A stretch of 64,000 bases of DNA from Nelumbo lutea (Eukaryota > Streptophyta > Magnoliopsida > Proteales > Nelumbonaceae), in NCBI GenBank assembly GCA_022828595.1, contig JAKGHH010000005.1, positions 30,206,193 through 30,270,192 of the forward strand. The letters run 5' to 3'. Both the position numbers and the translations under genes were made by a program. The notes under the pieces are model-generated. The model was not told the origin of the DNA. It did no database searches and saw nothing but the letters and a program-made list of their open reading frames with translations. Positions 12,250-23,416 of the stretch are shown here, one piece after another (position 1 is the first letter of the stretch; each line of letters starts with the position of its first letter).

Positions 12250-12997
12250 CTTTCATAGGTCTGCCATCAGATAGGACATATAATGGCAGGTGGCACCATA
12301 TATTATGTGCAATGAAGTGGCACAACCTGTAAAATGACAAGGTTTAACCACTACAAATAAGAAATACACAATCAGATAATAAATCATATTCACATACCTC
12401 TTCGAGACCAATCTACCCATCGAGCAAATGAGGGCCCACAAAATAACCCTGAACTTGCACAGACTCCCTGATTAGGGCTACTGCAGCATTTTCACCACCA
12501 CCATCCATCACATACTCCAAGACTATTTCCTGCACATGCATACAAGATTGAAGTTACAGTGATCAATATCACATTCAAAAAGGCATTAGATGTTGTCCTT
12601 ACCCACCCAACGTGAGATGACTCCTTGGCACGCCTCTCGTGTGGCGGACCAGTGATATAGACTCTCCCCATACCTTATTGCCACATCAGTATTGCCCTTA
12701 AGGTCAAACCAGTGTTAGATATACCCATCCATCAGCAACTTGTCGTTCACTTCATCAAACGCCTCCCGGAGTTCTACAGGACTGCATTCATTGTGTTGCA
12801 GGGAAAAAGGTGAGATAGCCCCTTTGATTGGAAGAAACAACAATGTGGCTACATCCTCCACAGAAATATGAAACTCCCCAAAAGCCCCAATAAATGAATG
12901 GGTGTGAAGGCTCAACATACTCTACCCCATTACACCCAGATAGGTACATGAAACAATCAATAAGTTGTAGTAACCCTACAAATGTAGGAGACAACAA
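12250..12997 (-). pseudogene. Plant mobile domain (PMD/MAIN-like) fragment
   Basis: Minus-strand pieces resemble the aminotransferase-like plant mobile domain found in MAIN/MAIL proteins and in some transposons. A first segment (about 12997-12900) reads PTFVGLLQLIDCFMYLSG. After a frame change it continues as HTHSFIGAFGEFHISVEDVA and TLLFLPIKG (12918-12715). This matches the family pattern of a hydrophobic helix, then 'THTFHxPxGEMTITLxDVAxLLGLPVxG'. The frames do not join, no start codon context is seen, and downstream DNA to 12250 offers only short possible exons. I treat it as a broken copy. A multi-exon gene is less likely. Confidence 0.5.
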
Positions 12998-13019
12998 TAC
13001 ATTGAATTCTCTAATATTG

Positions 13020-13430
13020 AACCATAGGGTTTTTTTTTTTAAATTGAATCGGTCCTATTGGTTTTTCCATATCCCCAAACCAAAACTGAACTGATACTAT
13101 TGGTTGATCAGTTTCAGTTTTTGATCGGTTTGAATCTTCGATTTTTCAGTTTTTTTATATTTATAACATATATGATAAATAAATATATATAATATAATAT
13201 TATAAATAATAAAGGACATATAATGTATTATAAATGTCATAAATACATATATATATATATATATAATATTTATATATAATATATAGATAATATGTGAGAT
13301 ATATTAAAAAGATATAAAATATACATATATCGGTCAGTTTGATCAACTGCATTTTTTTGATTTGGATCAATTTTTCTGTTTTTTGGTTTTTCAGTTTTTT
13401 ATGAGCACCCGAAGTACATATGCAGTCCAG
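13020..13430. repeat. AT-rich element with CGGTTT/CAGTTTTT ends
   Basis: Two blocks rich in GGTTTTTC and CAGTTTTT flank an AT/TA-rich core with ATATAT runs (13245-13290). This resembles a common class of plant non-autonomous elements, but clear terminal inverted repeats and a target duplication are not visible. Confidence 0.35.
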
Positions 13431-13439
13431 TCTCTACAT

Positions 13440-14290
13440 CTGCCGGTATTAGACTCGTGACGCTAGAAAGTCATCAGGTCTTTTTTGGGAGACCATAAAA
13501 ATAAAGTAACTCTTGCGCTTTAATCAAATCAAAGTATTTGCTTCCCCCATTATCACCGGAACCGAAGGCCAAAAACCCTCTCCCCCAACCTCTCCATTCG
13601 CCTCCTTGACTTGTGCCTAGTGATTCTCATTGGAAATGTAGTGAAACCTTGAAGGGGCTTACCTGTTAGGTACTCGATGAATCATAACCACTTTTTCAAC
13701 ATTGGAGAAGCTTCTTTTTGTTATTTCCTTGTCTCCCTTTATAGCTTCAACTATTCATTTATAAAAAGAGGGGCCTAAAGACCCCCACACGAGACCTATC
13801 CCAAGAGCATCGAGAGAGAGTTATTGCATGCCTTCCTCCCTCACTAAATGTCCTTGCACCCCTTTCACTAGAACACTTTTTACTCTCTTCATGCATCCTT
13901 GGTCATCCTCTATTCTTCGTGGAGGCCTTACCACCCCACCTACACAAAGTTGAAAAATCTCTAAAGAAACTTTATATGAGAGGCAAAAACTCGAACTGAG
14001 AGAATTAAGAGTATTTGTGTTGTGAATTTATGTGAAATTTTGTGTGTAAAAACGAATTGCATTACACCCTTTCATACATTCTAGAGAGTCATCATGAAAA
14101 GAAGCATGTCCATTTGAAGAGGCTCTTTATACAGTCATAAATTCAAATTTTGTGATTATTCACAATTAGTTAATAATTAATGAATGTTAACTTTTGAATC
14201 ATGTCTTTTGATCACACCTGATCAAATTATGACTATTAGATTTAACTTAAAACGTTAGTGATCATAATTCGGCCTCTCAAATTGTTCAGA
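13440..14290 (+). mobile_element. Possible LTR of a gypsy-like element
   Basis: A TATA-like TTTATAAAAAGAG at about 13758 is followed by CT-rich leader-like sequence, as in the U3-R part of a plant LTR. A gag relic of the same orientation lies 2 kb downstream. No exact LTR ends, primer-binding site or second LTR could be identified, so this is inference from context. Confidence 0.3.
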
Positions 14291-14295
14291 CGCAT

Positions 14296-14468
14296 CCTTA
14301 TGTGTGGTTCAAGTCAGGTGTGGTTTTTTGAATCACAAACTGTAATTCACAATTTGGAAATCATGATTTTTTAACACAATGATTTTTGTGCATCTCATCA
14401 TGCTTTTTGTGCAAATGATTTATACACCCTTATGTGTGGTTCAAGTCAGGTGTGGTTTTTTGAATCGT
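14296..14468 (+). repeat. Exact direct repeat pair, about 38 bp
   Basis: CTTATGTGTGGTTCAAGTCA and the following bases to TTTTTTGAATC occur at about 14296 and again about 134 bp later, apparently identical. The DNA between them is palindromic in character (AATCACAAACTG, TTCACAATTTGG, AATCATGATTTT). Confidence 0.7.
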
Positions 14469-14929
14469 GAATCATAAACCAAGCCCTTGCATGTAGAGCC
14501 CAAGCAATTACCCTTAGGAGTCCTAACTAGGCATTTCAATGCATTGCTATTTATTTGCACTTGTCTTTTGCTTATTTTGTATTCATGTCTTGCATTTGTC
14601 CTTTTGTTTGCATTTTTATTATTGTTTTGTCTTCGCTTAAGAAAGTAGATAGGAATAGTTGTAGGCCCACGCAAGTACAATTCTTCATTCACTTTTAAAT
14701 AAAAGCTACACAACCAAAATCCATGACTACAACCCAACCCAAGTACGGGCCTTACCTAACTGTTTAGAGTAATAAAACAATTAAGTCAGAAAGTGGTCCA
14801 ATTTGAACAATCCAATCCCAGAGCCAACGAATGGATCAACTTCAAACTCAAGTAGAGCAATCCCAAACTAAAAAAGAGCATTTCCAAAACTAGGTAAGCA
14901 AACACCTATCCAAGAACCAAGCCCAACCC

Positions 14930-15690
14930 AATAAGGGAAAAACACTTAAGCCCGACCTTCATGGGCCCCATCCTTTCTAGTTCAGCCCAACCATCGGCGA
15001 AACACTCAATCCCAACTTTCATGGGCCCCATCCTTGCTAATTCAAACCAACTAGGGGCAAAGCACTTAAGCCCAACCATCATGGGCTCCACCCTTGTCAG
15101 ATCAGCCTAGCCCCGGGCAAAACACTCAAGCACAACCTTCATGGGCACCATCCTTGCTAGTTTAACCCAACCACAGTAGCAAAACACTCAAGCCCAACCA
15201 TCCTAGGCCTCATCTATGCTAGCCCAATCCAACTTAAGCCCAACCATCATGGGTCCACCCTTGTCAAATCAGCCCAACCACAGGCAAAACACTCAAGCAC
15301 AACCTTCATGGGAACCATCCTTGCTAGTTCAACCTAACCAGGGGCAAAACACCCAAGCCTAACCATCCTGGGCGTCATCTATGCTAGTCCAATCCAACTA
15401 AGGGCATTGCAATCATGCTCAACCATTGTAGGCCTTAGTTATTTCAGTTCGGCCAAATCAAGGGCAATAGATTCAAACCCAAATTTCATAGAACTTAATC
15501 ATGCCAACTTAGCCCATCCAAGAGCAATACTGTCAAAATCAACTTTCATGGGCCTCACTGATGCTAGTTCATCCCATTCAAGGCATTCTAAGGTAGGCTC
15601 AATCATCATGGGCCACAGTTCTAATGCAACCCATCCAAAGGTATCCTTATTTGACCTAACCCTCACCAATGCCAATTCAATCAAACCAGG
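14930..15690. repeat. 60-bp minisatellite, about 12-13 units
   Basis: The motif CAACCTTCATGGGCNCCATC recurs every 60 bp: ATGGGC-type anchors sit at 14961, 15021, 15081 and 15141. After one shortened unit near 15240, anchors continue at about 15308, 15368, 15428, 15488, 15548 and 15608. Because 60 is a multiple of three, each unit codes for 20 residues on either strand, and long frames stay open. On the plus strand the unit reads roughly S-P-T-F-M-G-P-I-L-A-S-S-A-Q-P-x-A-K-H. On the minus strand it reads GPMKVGLKCFAxxWxELxRM. It lies directly upstream of a plus-strand gypsy gag relic. It could be a leader minisatellite or a repeat-containing N-terminal segment of that polyprotein. Confidence 0.85.
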
Positions 15691-15929
15691 AATAGTTCAA
15701 CCAAGTCTAGGTCCCTATGCAAGGGGAAACAATAACCCTACTAGTTTATAATCAAACACCATAGTCCTCTACTCCAAACAGAACCACTGGCCTAAAATTT
15801 CATACAAGGGGTAACACTCTTGCCCGTGACCCCAATTGACCTAGGGCTGGACTAGTGGTTAACCCCCCTAGAACAAAGCCTTAGCAAGTTGTAAGGCAAC
15901 AATTTTGACTTAGCAAACTATGACTTAAC

Positions 15930-16490
15930 TATAGGACAAAGGTTACATCCAAGCTTTGAATGGTCTGACATGGACAAATACAATGGAGCTAGGTTCCCAA
16001 GGGCCCACATTAGAGTGTATCAACAAATCTTAAGGTCCATGGGCTTAATTGATGAGCTTTAAGCGTAATCACTCTTAAAGAGCCTAATTGGACCTACCGC
16101 GACTTGGTTAATGAACACCAACCCTAACTTAATGAAGAATTGGCCAAGTCTAGTTAATGCCTTTGTGAATTACTACTTGTATAACACAGACATCTTGTTA
16201 TCAACGTGTAAACTAGAATTGGTTAAGAAAGGAACAAGAGAATCATTCACTGACCTCATATCTAGGTAGAGGAATCAAGTAGCTTAAGTCCTTAAGTGGC
16301 CTATTGGAGAGACCAAATTTCTTGGTCTTAAAGAGTTCAAATAAGGAATATGCAAGCAAATTGGCATTATCTTATCACCATACATTTCAATCCTTAGTTT
16401 ATGTAGGTTACCAACTGGGGAATGAGATTTAAACTCAAGTAGTGATCTATGATGCATCAATTGCAATTGATCAACATCAACAAACAATCT
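15930..16490 (+). pseudogene. Ty3/gypsy gag relic
   Basis: Pieces in shifting frames match the retrotransposon gag domain of plant gypsy elements. DMDKYNGARFPRAHIRVYQ lies around 15970-16030. AFVNYYLYNTDILLS then KLELVKKGTRESFTDLISR follow around 16155-16265, and a tail resembling the end of the gag core continues to about 16430. Several stops interrupt it. Protease, reverse transcriptase and integrase are not recognisable downstream, so the element is a remnant. The 60-bp array at 14930-15690 precedes it in the same orientation. Confidence 0.65.
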
Positions 16491-16499
16491 GTGAGAATA

Positions 16500-17340
16500 A
16501 TTTGATTCGATCTCTAAAAGACCAACATCAAATCATCTCTCAAGGCCGGTCAAGAGACCAACAAGCCATATAAAGTCATCAAATCAACACCATGCAACAA
16601 ATGAACCAACCATTTGATTACACCAAGTACATCAGGCTCATCCAGTCTGTGGAAGTGGTATCGATAGGTAAGGAAGATAAGGCGCTTGATAACAACCTAG
16701 CTCATAAGCTAATTCAAAGGCCAGAAAAGGAAACCCCCAATATGGCAATGCACATTATCATTATAATGCAGGCATGTAGTAGAAAACTAAAAAAGAACAA
16801 CCCTTTGATCCAACTAACTTCATCAAGCTCATAAAGCATATACACATCAATGAACTAGTTTAAAAAGAAGAGCATAATGTGCAAACCAACCAACTACACT
16901 TAGAAAAAGGTTTTATTTTTTTAAGTCAAGTAATTTCCATAAATTAGGGGCAAGAAAATCCTCGTAAAAGTCTAGACCAGGTGCAAAGTTCAACCATGGA
17001 ATTATTGCAGCCCACCTTTGAATTTCATGTAGAAGATTAGCATGGTAAGAATCAAGTTGGTCAAGACCAAATCAGGTTAATCAGGTCCCCATCATTGAAT
17101 CAAAAGACTAGCATGGTGCATCACAAGAAAAGCTAGAACCTAAGTAAACTATTAGCATCCGATTTTTACTCGATCCGCTGCCCAAACCCCTAATTTACCC
17201 TGAACACCCAATTAGACCTTTCTGATCTTTCCAAAAATCCAAGAAATCTAAATAGCCTGAATTTTAAACCAAGAGCCCTTAGATCCACCATTAAATTTGC
17301 CCGATACCAATATGATGGCCCTAATTAACCCTCATTTACA
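16500..17340. other. Unassigned region downstream of gag relic
   Basis: Contains only short frames such as 16592-16834 with no recognised domain. It is probably decayed retroelement DNA, judged by position alone. Confidence 0.4.
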
Positions 17341-17344
17341 CCTC

Positions 17345-17815
17345 AACCATTAGATCAAACACTACCATCAAACCTATGACCTCCTAAAATACCTAACCAT
17401 GAAATTTCAACTTAAAATTCCCTCACTTACCCCACTATCAAACTAAGGTTCCATTTTGGGCCCTTCGTCAGCCTAAACAACTGCAACCCAGATCCCTTTG
17501 ATCCGAACACCTCTGAACTAATCAAACCACACCATTGAACTCCAGAAATACCTAAATACCAACCCATAGATTTTTAATTTAAAACTCCCTTGTTTACCCA
17601 TTGATTAGACTAAGATTTCATTTCAAACCCTTTTGTTGACCCAAATTTCCATAATCTTGACCTCTTTGAACCAATCAAACATTACCATCAGAGCCAAAAC
17701 CTCTTAAAATACACACTTATAAAATTTCAGCCCAAAATACCCTTGTTTACCCCTTCATCACACAATGATACTATTTCAAATTTCTAAATTAGTTGATTTA
17801 AGCCCCTCTAGATCC
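17345..17815 (+). repeat. Three degenerate tandem units of about 150-170 bp
   Basis: Blocks beginning near ATCAAAC (17353, 17521, 17674) share the order ACCATCA, CCTAAAATAC, AAATTTCA, TTAAAATNCC, TTACCC, CATTTC and CCCTTT. Divergence is strong. They resemble untranslated tandem repeats of large gypsy elements, but this is a guess. Confidence 0.6.
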
Positions 17816-17921
17816 GCCTTATCCGGGGTCAATTGAGTCGATCTGACTCCACCAATCAATCCAAAATGAACAAAAACCTTATCTTGAATAAATTTATTAA
17901 AATGCACTTGCTATGATACCA

Positions 17922-18019
17922 GAAAGACATAGTACTCAAAGAACTTTGACCAATTAAAGTAAAATGCCCTTGAATTGGTCACCTCTTTTATGATACTAGT
18001 TGACAGTACTATGTCTTTC
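17922..18019. repeat. Hairpin with 15-bp perfect outer arms
   Basis: GAAAGACATAGTACT (17922-17936) pairs with AGTACTATGTCTTTC (18005-18019). Inside, GACCAATT (17948-17955) pairs with AATTGGTC (17973-17980). The whole foldback is about 98 bp with a partly unpaired stem. It might be a mini foldback element or, if transcribed, a small-RNA source. Confidence 0.7.
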
Positions 18020-18054
18020 CGTTGAATCCAATCAAATCTAGATGTACGGAGCAA

Positions 18055-18076
18055 TATATATATATATATATATATA
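18055..18076. repeat. (AT)n microsatellite
   Basis: Short AT dinucleotide run. Confidence 0.9.
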
Positions 18077-18418
18077 GTATACAAATTACATAGATTTTTT
18101 TACTAGTTATCATATTTAGTTATTTTGGACCTATTAGGCCTCAAGTCATTATTCATTTTTCATATCCTCTCTATTTCTTTTTATTTTATTTATTTTCTAC
18201 GTAAATTTTCTTGTTTTAAAGTATGATTAGTGAAAAAATTGTATCCATTAGATTAGTATACCAAATTTTGCATGTTTGTATAGATATCACATAGAATAAA
18301 ATAAGTTACTTTCAACACTTCAACTTGAAACGATTGGTTCACAATACAGTTTCACTCAAAACAAAGTTAAAGCACCTAACCAGCATAACTTTCCAACCAA
18401 ATAGTTTTTTACTAGAAC

Positions 18419-18620
18419 TATGGTGCAAATGGACATTACCATGATCCGACTCGATCCTATTTTTGTCTGATTTGGATAATCCTCTTTTGGATTTTCGGAT
18501 TGGATCCCATTTGGATTCAAATTACTTTATCTGATCCGACATATATATGTATGTATGTATGTATATTAATATATTTATTTATAAATATGTTTATATTGCA
18601 CTTTCATATTTTTATAAAAA

Positions 18621-18659
<39 letters not shown>

Positions 18660-18906
18660 GTGTGTGTGTGTGTATGTGTGTGTGTGTGATGAAAATAGTT
18701 AAAAAAATACTTGTATTTTTTGTTTTCTTTATATAAACTTTTGTGTTTTTTCTTTTAAAAATTTATTAAAATTTTCATAATTCAAATCGGATTGGATCAT
18801 GTTCGGATTTGAATCACCATTTATGAGATCAGTTCTCGAATTCTACTATCGAATCATATTCGGATATACCTTGGTTCAAATTCGATTCGACTCATTTGCA
18901 TCCCTA
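18419..18906. mobile_element. hAT-type MITE, 488 bp, perfect 8-bp TSD
   Basis: ACTAGAAC occurs on both sides (18411-18418 and 18907-18914), a perfect 8-bp target-site duplication. The ends read TATGGTGCAAATGG and, reverse-complemented, TAGGGATGCAAATGAG. Subterminal GGATTGGATC/GATCCGACTC blocks are repeated in inverted order. The core carries ATGT/AT/GT simple repeats (18540-18690). There is no transposase, so it must be moved by a hAT enzyme encoded elsewhere. Confidence 0.88.
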
Positions 18907-19048
18907 ACTAGAACCATTGTGTGTTTGCTTTAAGTTGAACTAGCAATGCTACTCAAAAAGCTAGATCTACAAACTACCACAAAAGCCAGTATTAAAAGAG
19001 GCAATTTTGTTCTATCCAAGTGTTGGCAATTTCCCCCCAAGTGAGAAC

Positions 19049-19090
19049 TAGGGGTGCAAATGGATTGGATCATCTGATCCTAAGTGAGAC
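19049..19090. mobile_element. Isolated hAT-type terminus
   Basis: TAGGGGTGCAAATGGATTGG and an adjoining ATCATCTGATCC resemble the termini of the neighbouring hAT MITEs, but no partner end with a matching target duplication was found. It is probably a truncated copy. Confidence 0.4.
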
Positions 19091-19239
19091 AGTTACTTAT
19101 CTTCCTACGAGACAGTATCACTTACCCGGGTAAGTGATATCTTGGAAAAATGAGTTTTCCATAGACCCCACATAAAATCTAAAAAAAAGAATGTAGGTAT
19201 CTCAGTCAATAGGAATCAAAATCCCAGTGACCGACTTTC

Positions 19240-20560
19240 CCTCTCTCAAAATCTAGAAAACAAAGAGGCCTTACTACCGGTTCTTGGAACAATATGAAGG
19301 GATGAGAGATCCATTATCTGGATGGCCAAACCCTGCAGGAAGGTTGGGTGAAATTTCAAAAATTTCTCTCCCATGTGGGAATCACATTCCTTATTTTAGA
19401 AAATTGCATTTTCAATGATCAATCTTGAAACAAAATAGACCAGATCAAAAACCAAAAGGATAGGAGAGGGATATACCTAATATGGAGTAACAGTAACTCC
19501 CAACGAAGGTGTTCACGCCCAAGGAGAAAACCAAAGACTGCTTCCACCGAAGATGACACAGTGTGAGGTGAAGCAGAATCAGCAGGACGGTTCTTTAGCA
19601 AGAATCGAATTCTTCAACAAGAATATGATGGAGGGCTGGTGAGCATGACTTCAAATTGCCTCTTCTAGCAAAAGGCAATATCAAGAACCGTTCTTGATCA
19701 CTCCTACTGGTGGAGATCAAACTGTGTAAGGCGGCAAGAGCAGGAAAGAACAAGAGCAATCAAACTGTATATTGTCTTCTCTCTCAATTCAGCAAACTAT
19801 CAGATATTTAGGGAGGTCCGCCTTGCTCTCCTATTTATAGCCTTAAAGAGAGGTTTTCCTAATCCCATTAGAGGTTTCCTAATCTAAATCTTATATTTGG
19901 ATCTGGACTCTCTTTAAGAGATAAGGATAATCCCTTATCTTATCTACCAATAAAGATCAACCTTCATAATCTAATTAGGAGTTTCCTGATCCAAATCTTT
20001 ATTTGGATCTGGACTCTTTGAGTGGATAGGGATAATCCCTTATTCTATTAGCTAATCCAAATCCCAGAACCGCCCGTTATTTAATTAATCTTATTAAGCC
20101 AGTTTGAATGGGCTTTAAGCCCATTAAGTCTATGTGCTCACTTAACCTCTTAACCTGCTACCCAGTTGGTTATCATTGTATGGCGTGGGACCTAAACATT
20201 GATCTACACATCAGCCACATGGGTTCAGCCCAACCTTTGTTACAAGGCCTGGCCGAATTCACTGTGGAAGACAATGAACCCCTAAGTTCATCACCATGGG
20301 TTCTTAACAAGCCCAACATTTACACTAAATGGTCATTGGGTCCAGCCAACCCAAGGACTATGGGCAGATGCAAGATTAGCCCATCAGGTATTACCCTCAA
20401 TGGTCTTACACTTAACCTCTCAGCCCATAATGATCAAACACTGCCCTATAAAAGATGACCTCTCCCTCGGCTGCAAGGTACAGTGTTGCACTCTCTACTC
20501 GCATGGATCCCGAGAATTAAAACCTTTTGCAAACATTTTGAAACCATAATATATATATAT
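19240..20560. other. LTR-like region, not resolved
   Basis: TATTTATAG at about 19832 (TATA-like on the minus strand) and CTATAAAAG at about 20445 (plus strand) look like promoter cores. An internal duplication of about 110 bp (AGGTTTCCTAATC..CAAATCTTNTATTTGGATCTGGACTCT, around 19870-19930 and 19980-20020) resembles LTR U3 repeats. No TG/CA boundary, primer-binding site or coding domain could be fixed. The block AAACAAAGAGGCCTTACTACC at about 19260 also occurs in the tandem repeat at 21210-22410. Confidence 0.35.
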
Positions 20561-21209
20561 ATCTTTATATAAATATATTTTGCAAAAAAATTTCAATGGT
20601 TGAAATCAACTACCAGCAGGTTAGGTTTCCATCAGAGATAGTGCATCCCTGATCATTCACTTTGTCCAACAAAGGGGTTGATCCTGTCACTATGATCACC
20701 CACTCAGATGAATTCTTGGACTGTCCCAACATACCTAGGTTTTGACCCCCTCTAAGGATCTCACTGATTGACACATCAAAGACATCCCAATCTGACACCT
20801 AGTGCAGTATCATAATCGAGTGTAGGGGTCAGGTATAACATTCCAGTTTTTCCCATCTATCTCCAAGGTCCAGGGCAATACTAGAATTTTGATCCGGTTT
20901 AGGGTTTCAAGAAAACCTACACTGCATGTACATCAGGTCTCACCCTAACAGCTAAGGCAAGCCACCCCAACCAACTTGGCAGCACATTAGTGTCAGCCTT
21001 GGCAGGATAAATCTCTTCAGATCTATCCAACGGCTGTGAAGATTCTAAACTAACACGAATCTCATTAAGTGTCCAGTTTAAAGGTATCACACAGAAACAC
21101 ACCACAATGACATGAATCAATTATGTAGTTTTATTCATTTACAATAAATGTCAAAAGATACATCAATCTAATTGGAGCTAAAGGGCATAACTGTCTAATA
21201 CAATAAATA
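20561..21209. other. Intergenic, nothing recognised
   Basis: Only short unassigned frames; no domain, RNA gene or repeat boundary seen. Confidence 0.5.
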
Positions 21210-22410
21210 GTTGAGTAGAATATTAATAATTTCTAATTATGGTAGAGATGGGTTTTGTGAATCATTCCCCTCTACAGAGCCCCCAAGCCACCCCCAAGCC
21301 AATCAAACATGGTTGTACTAGTTTTACTCTACCAACATTGATTGTTTGGAGTAGGAGCATCAATTGGACTAGATTTGGTCTAATACGATCCAGTCCAGTG
21401 TGAATCCATTACAAATGGATCAGGTCCAATCCAATCCAATGAATATGACCATTTTGGACTGGTCCAATTCAATGTCTGGACCATTCCCCCCTCTCAAAAG
21501 CAGAAAAACAAAGAGGCCTTATTACCAGTTCTTAGGACAATGCTTAGTTGAGTAGGATATTAGTAATTGCTAATTATGGTAGAGGTGGCTTTTGTGAGTC
21601 ATTCCCCTCTCCAAAGCCTCCAAGCCACCCCCGAGCCAGTCAAACATGATTGTACTAGTTTTACTCTACCAACATTCATTTTTTGGAGTAGGGGCGCCAA
21701 TTGGACTGGATTTGGTCCAATCCGATCCATTCCAGTGTGAATCCATTACAAATGGATCAGGTCCAATACAATCCAAATAATATTTTGTTTTCCCCTCTCA
21801 AAAAAAAACAAAGAGGCCTTGTTACCAGTTCTCGGGACAATGCTTAGTTGAGTAGAATATTAATAATTGCTAATTATGGTAGATGTGGGTTTTGTGAATC
21901 ATTCCCCCCTCCAGAGCCCCAAGCCACCCCCCAAGCCGGTCAAACATGGTTGTACTAGTTTTACTCTACCAACATTCATTGCTTGGAGTAGGAGTGTAAA
22001 TTGGACTGGATTTGGTTCAATCCGATCCAATCCAGTGTGAATCCATTACAAATGGATCAGGTCCTATCCAATCCAATGAATATTTTGAATCATTTTGGAT
22101 TGGTCCAATTCAATGTCTAGACCATCCAATCTGTTAAAATTTATCTTAATTTAGACTGGTTTCAACTCAAACCCGGTCCATTGACACCTATATTCTTATC
22201 TTATAGCAACGGACCAGGTACTGGCTCAATCCAACCCAAAAATCCAATATTAATTCATTATGGACAGACCAGGTCCAATCCAATCCATTAAATAATTAAA
22301 TTCTTTGCACCATTAAGTCTGGATTGGTCCAATTCATTGTCTTGTTGGTCTGTCCAATTCATCCAAATTCATTTTGGTTTGGAATACAATCCAAAACCAA
22401 TCCATTAACA
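21210..22410 (+). repeat. Three-copy tandem repeat containing hAT-like MITE ends
   Basis: Units start at GTTGAGTAG, positions 21210, 21547 and 21847, so the first two are 337 and 300 bp long. Each unit runs through GCTAATTATGGTAGA, CATTCCCCTC, AGCCACCCCC, GTTGTACTAGTTTTACTCTA and CCAACATTCATT, then into a MITE-like start (GGAGTAGGAGTGTAAATTGG). The MITE-like part is truncated in units 1 and 2 and extends to about 22410 in unit 3. That part is of the same family as 44078-44457. A MITE therefore seems to have landed before the locus was amplified and partly deleted. Confidence 0.8.
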
Positions 22411-23000
22411 CCTTGGTTTGGAACATATTCACATGACCCGTGGCTTGTTAGGCTATAGCTATATATCTGTCTTTTTTGTACTCATGTTGATAATCTAGTG
22501 GTTTTTTACTTTTTAGTGCTCAGGGACGGCTGCATTTATTTCATTCCCAATCTGTTGCAAGATCACAGAGATGCGAAGAAAATTATGGAAATTGATGAGC
22601 ATTTGGGTGTATGAGTGATTGATAGCCGATGACTGATGCTCTCGTAAACTTGTTCAACATGCGAGAGTTTAAACTTGGGTGCTTCACTCCAAAGAATTTT
22701 AAGTTTGACAAATAACACATTTCATGTATCATTTGCCAGAAGCACAGATTCTCTCATATGAAGAGCAAATGACCACCCCATTGTAACAAGAAATATATAT
22801 ATATATATAGATAGATAGATAAAGAAAGTAAGACTATATAATAACAGTATAACACAGAAAAAGGTTACAAAGCACCATTTAATAGCCAAGAAACACCAGG
22901 ATCGCGGCAATTAAAGATCGCTGCGACGTAACAAGAAATACTTGAATGGTTTCATCATGTAAAATTTGTGCAATATCGGTATCATTTCTTGCTAATTTTT
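22411..23000. other. Intergenic, nothing recognised
   Basis: Separates the tandem repeat from the 3' end of BTF3. It holds an (AT)n/GATA run at 22793-22820 and no recognisable gene. Confidence 0.5.
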
Positions 23001-23416
23001 ATTTATAAATATAAAATATCTTTTCTCATTTTAATGCAATTGGTTGCACTTTAGATTATAGGTCCAAACTAGATCCATTTAAGAGAATAGAATCCGGATT
23101 TAACTATCTAGTAGGTGAACTTTTTTATGTTTATAGATCAATGGAGAGAGCACTTGGGAATACAAATAATATCACATACAGAAGCACTAATGGAAGATTA
23201 CAGAAAAGAGAAAACGAGAGCTCTAATGGAAAGGGGCAATACAAAATCAACCAGCATTGCCAGCCACACCACATAAAATTTGATGCACATTATAGACGGC
23301 AATGACTCTTGTGAACATTATCAATTTCTGGTCCATCGTTAAAAATAAATCCACAAAATTTTGTAACAAGACCAACAGAAAAAGATAACAGATTGCTTCC
23401 AAGAAGACATCTCTAG
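23000..23416 (-). other. BTF3: Probable BTF3 3' untranslated region
   Basis: Sequence following the BTF3 stop codon in the last exon. An AATAAA signal (reverse complement TTTATT) lies at 22998-23003, about 415 bases after the stop. The true cleavage site is unknown. Confidence 0.4.

Noticed and set aside
14930..15690. CRISPR-like array
   Set aside because: The 60-bp units are continuous and diverged throughout, with no separate repeats and unique spacers, in a plant nuclear context.
17911..17921. Possible copia-type primer-binding site (minus strand TGGTATCATAG)
   Set aside because: Mismatched to the tRNA complement after the first eight bases, and no LTR end or coding region fits its orientation.
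20108..20458. 116-residue plus-strand frame
   Set aside because: No domain, and it lies in LTR-like DNA ending near a TATA-like box, so chance openness is more likely.
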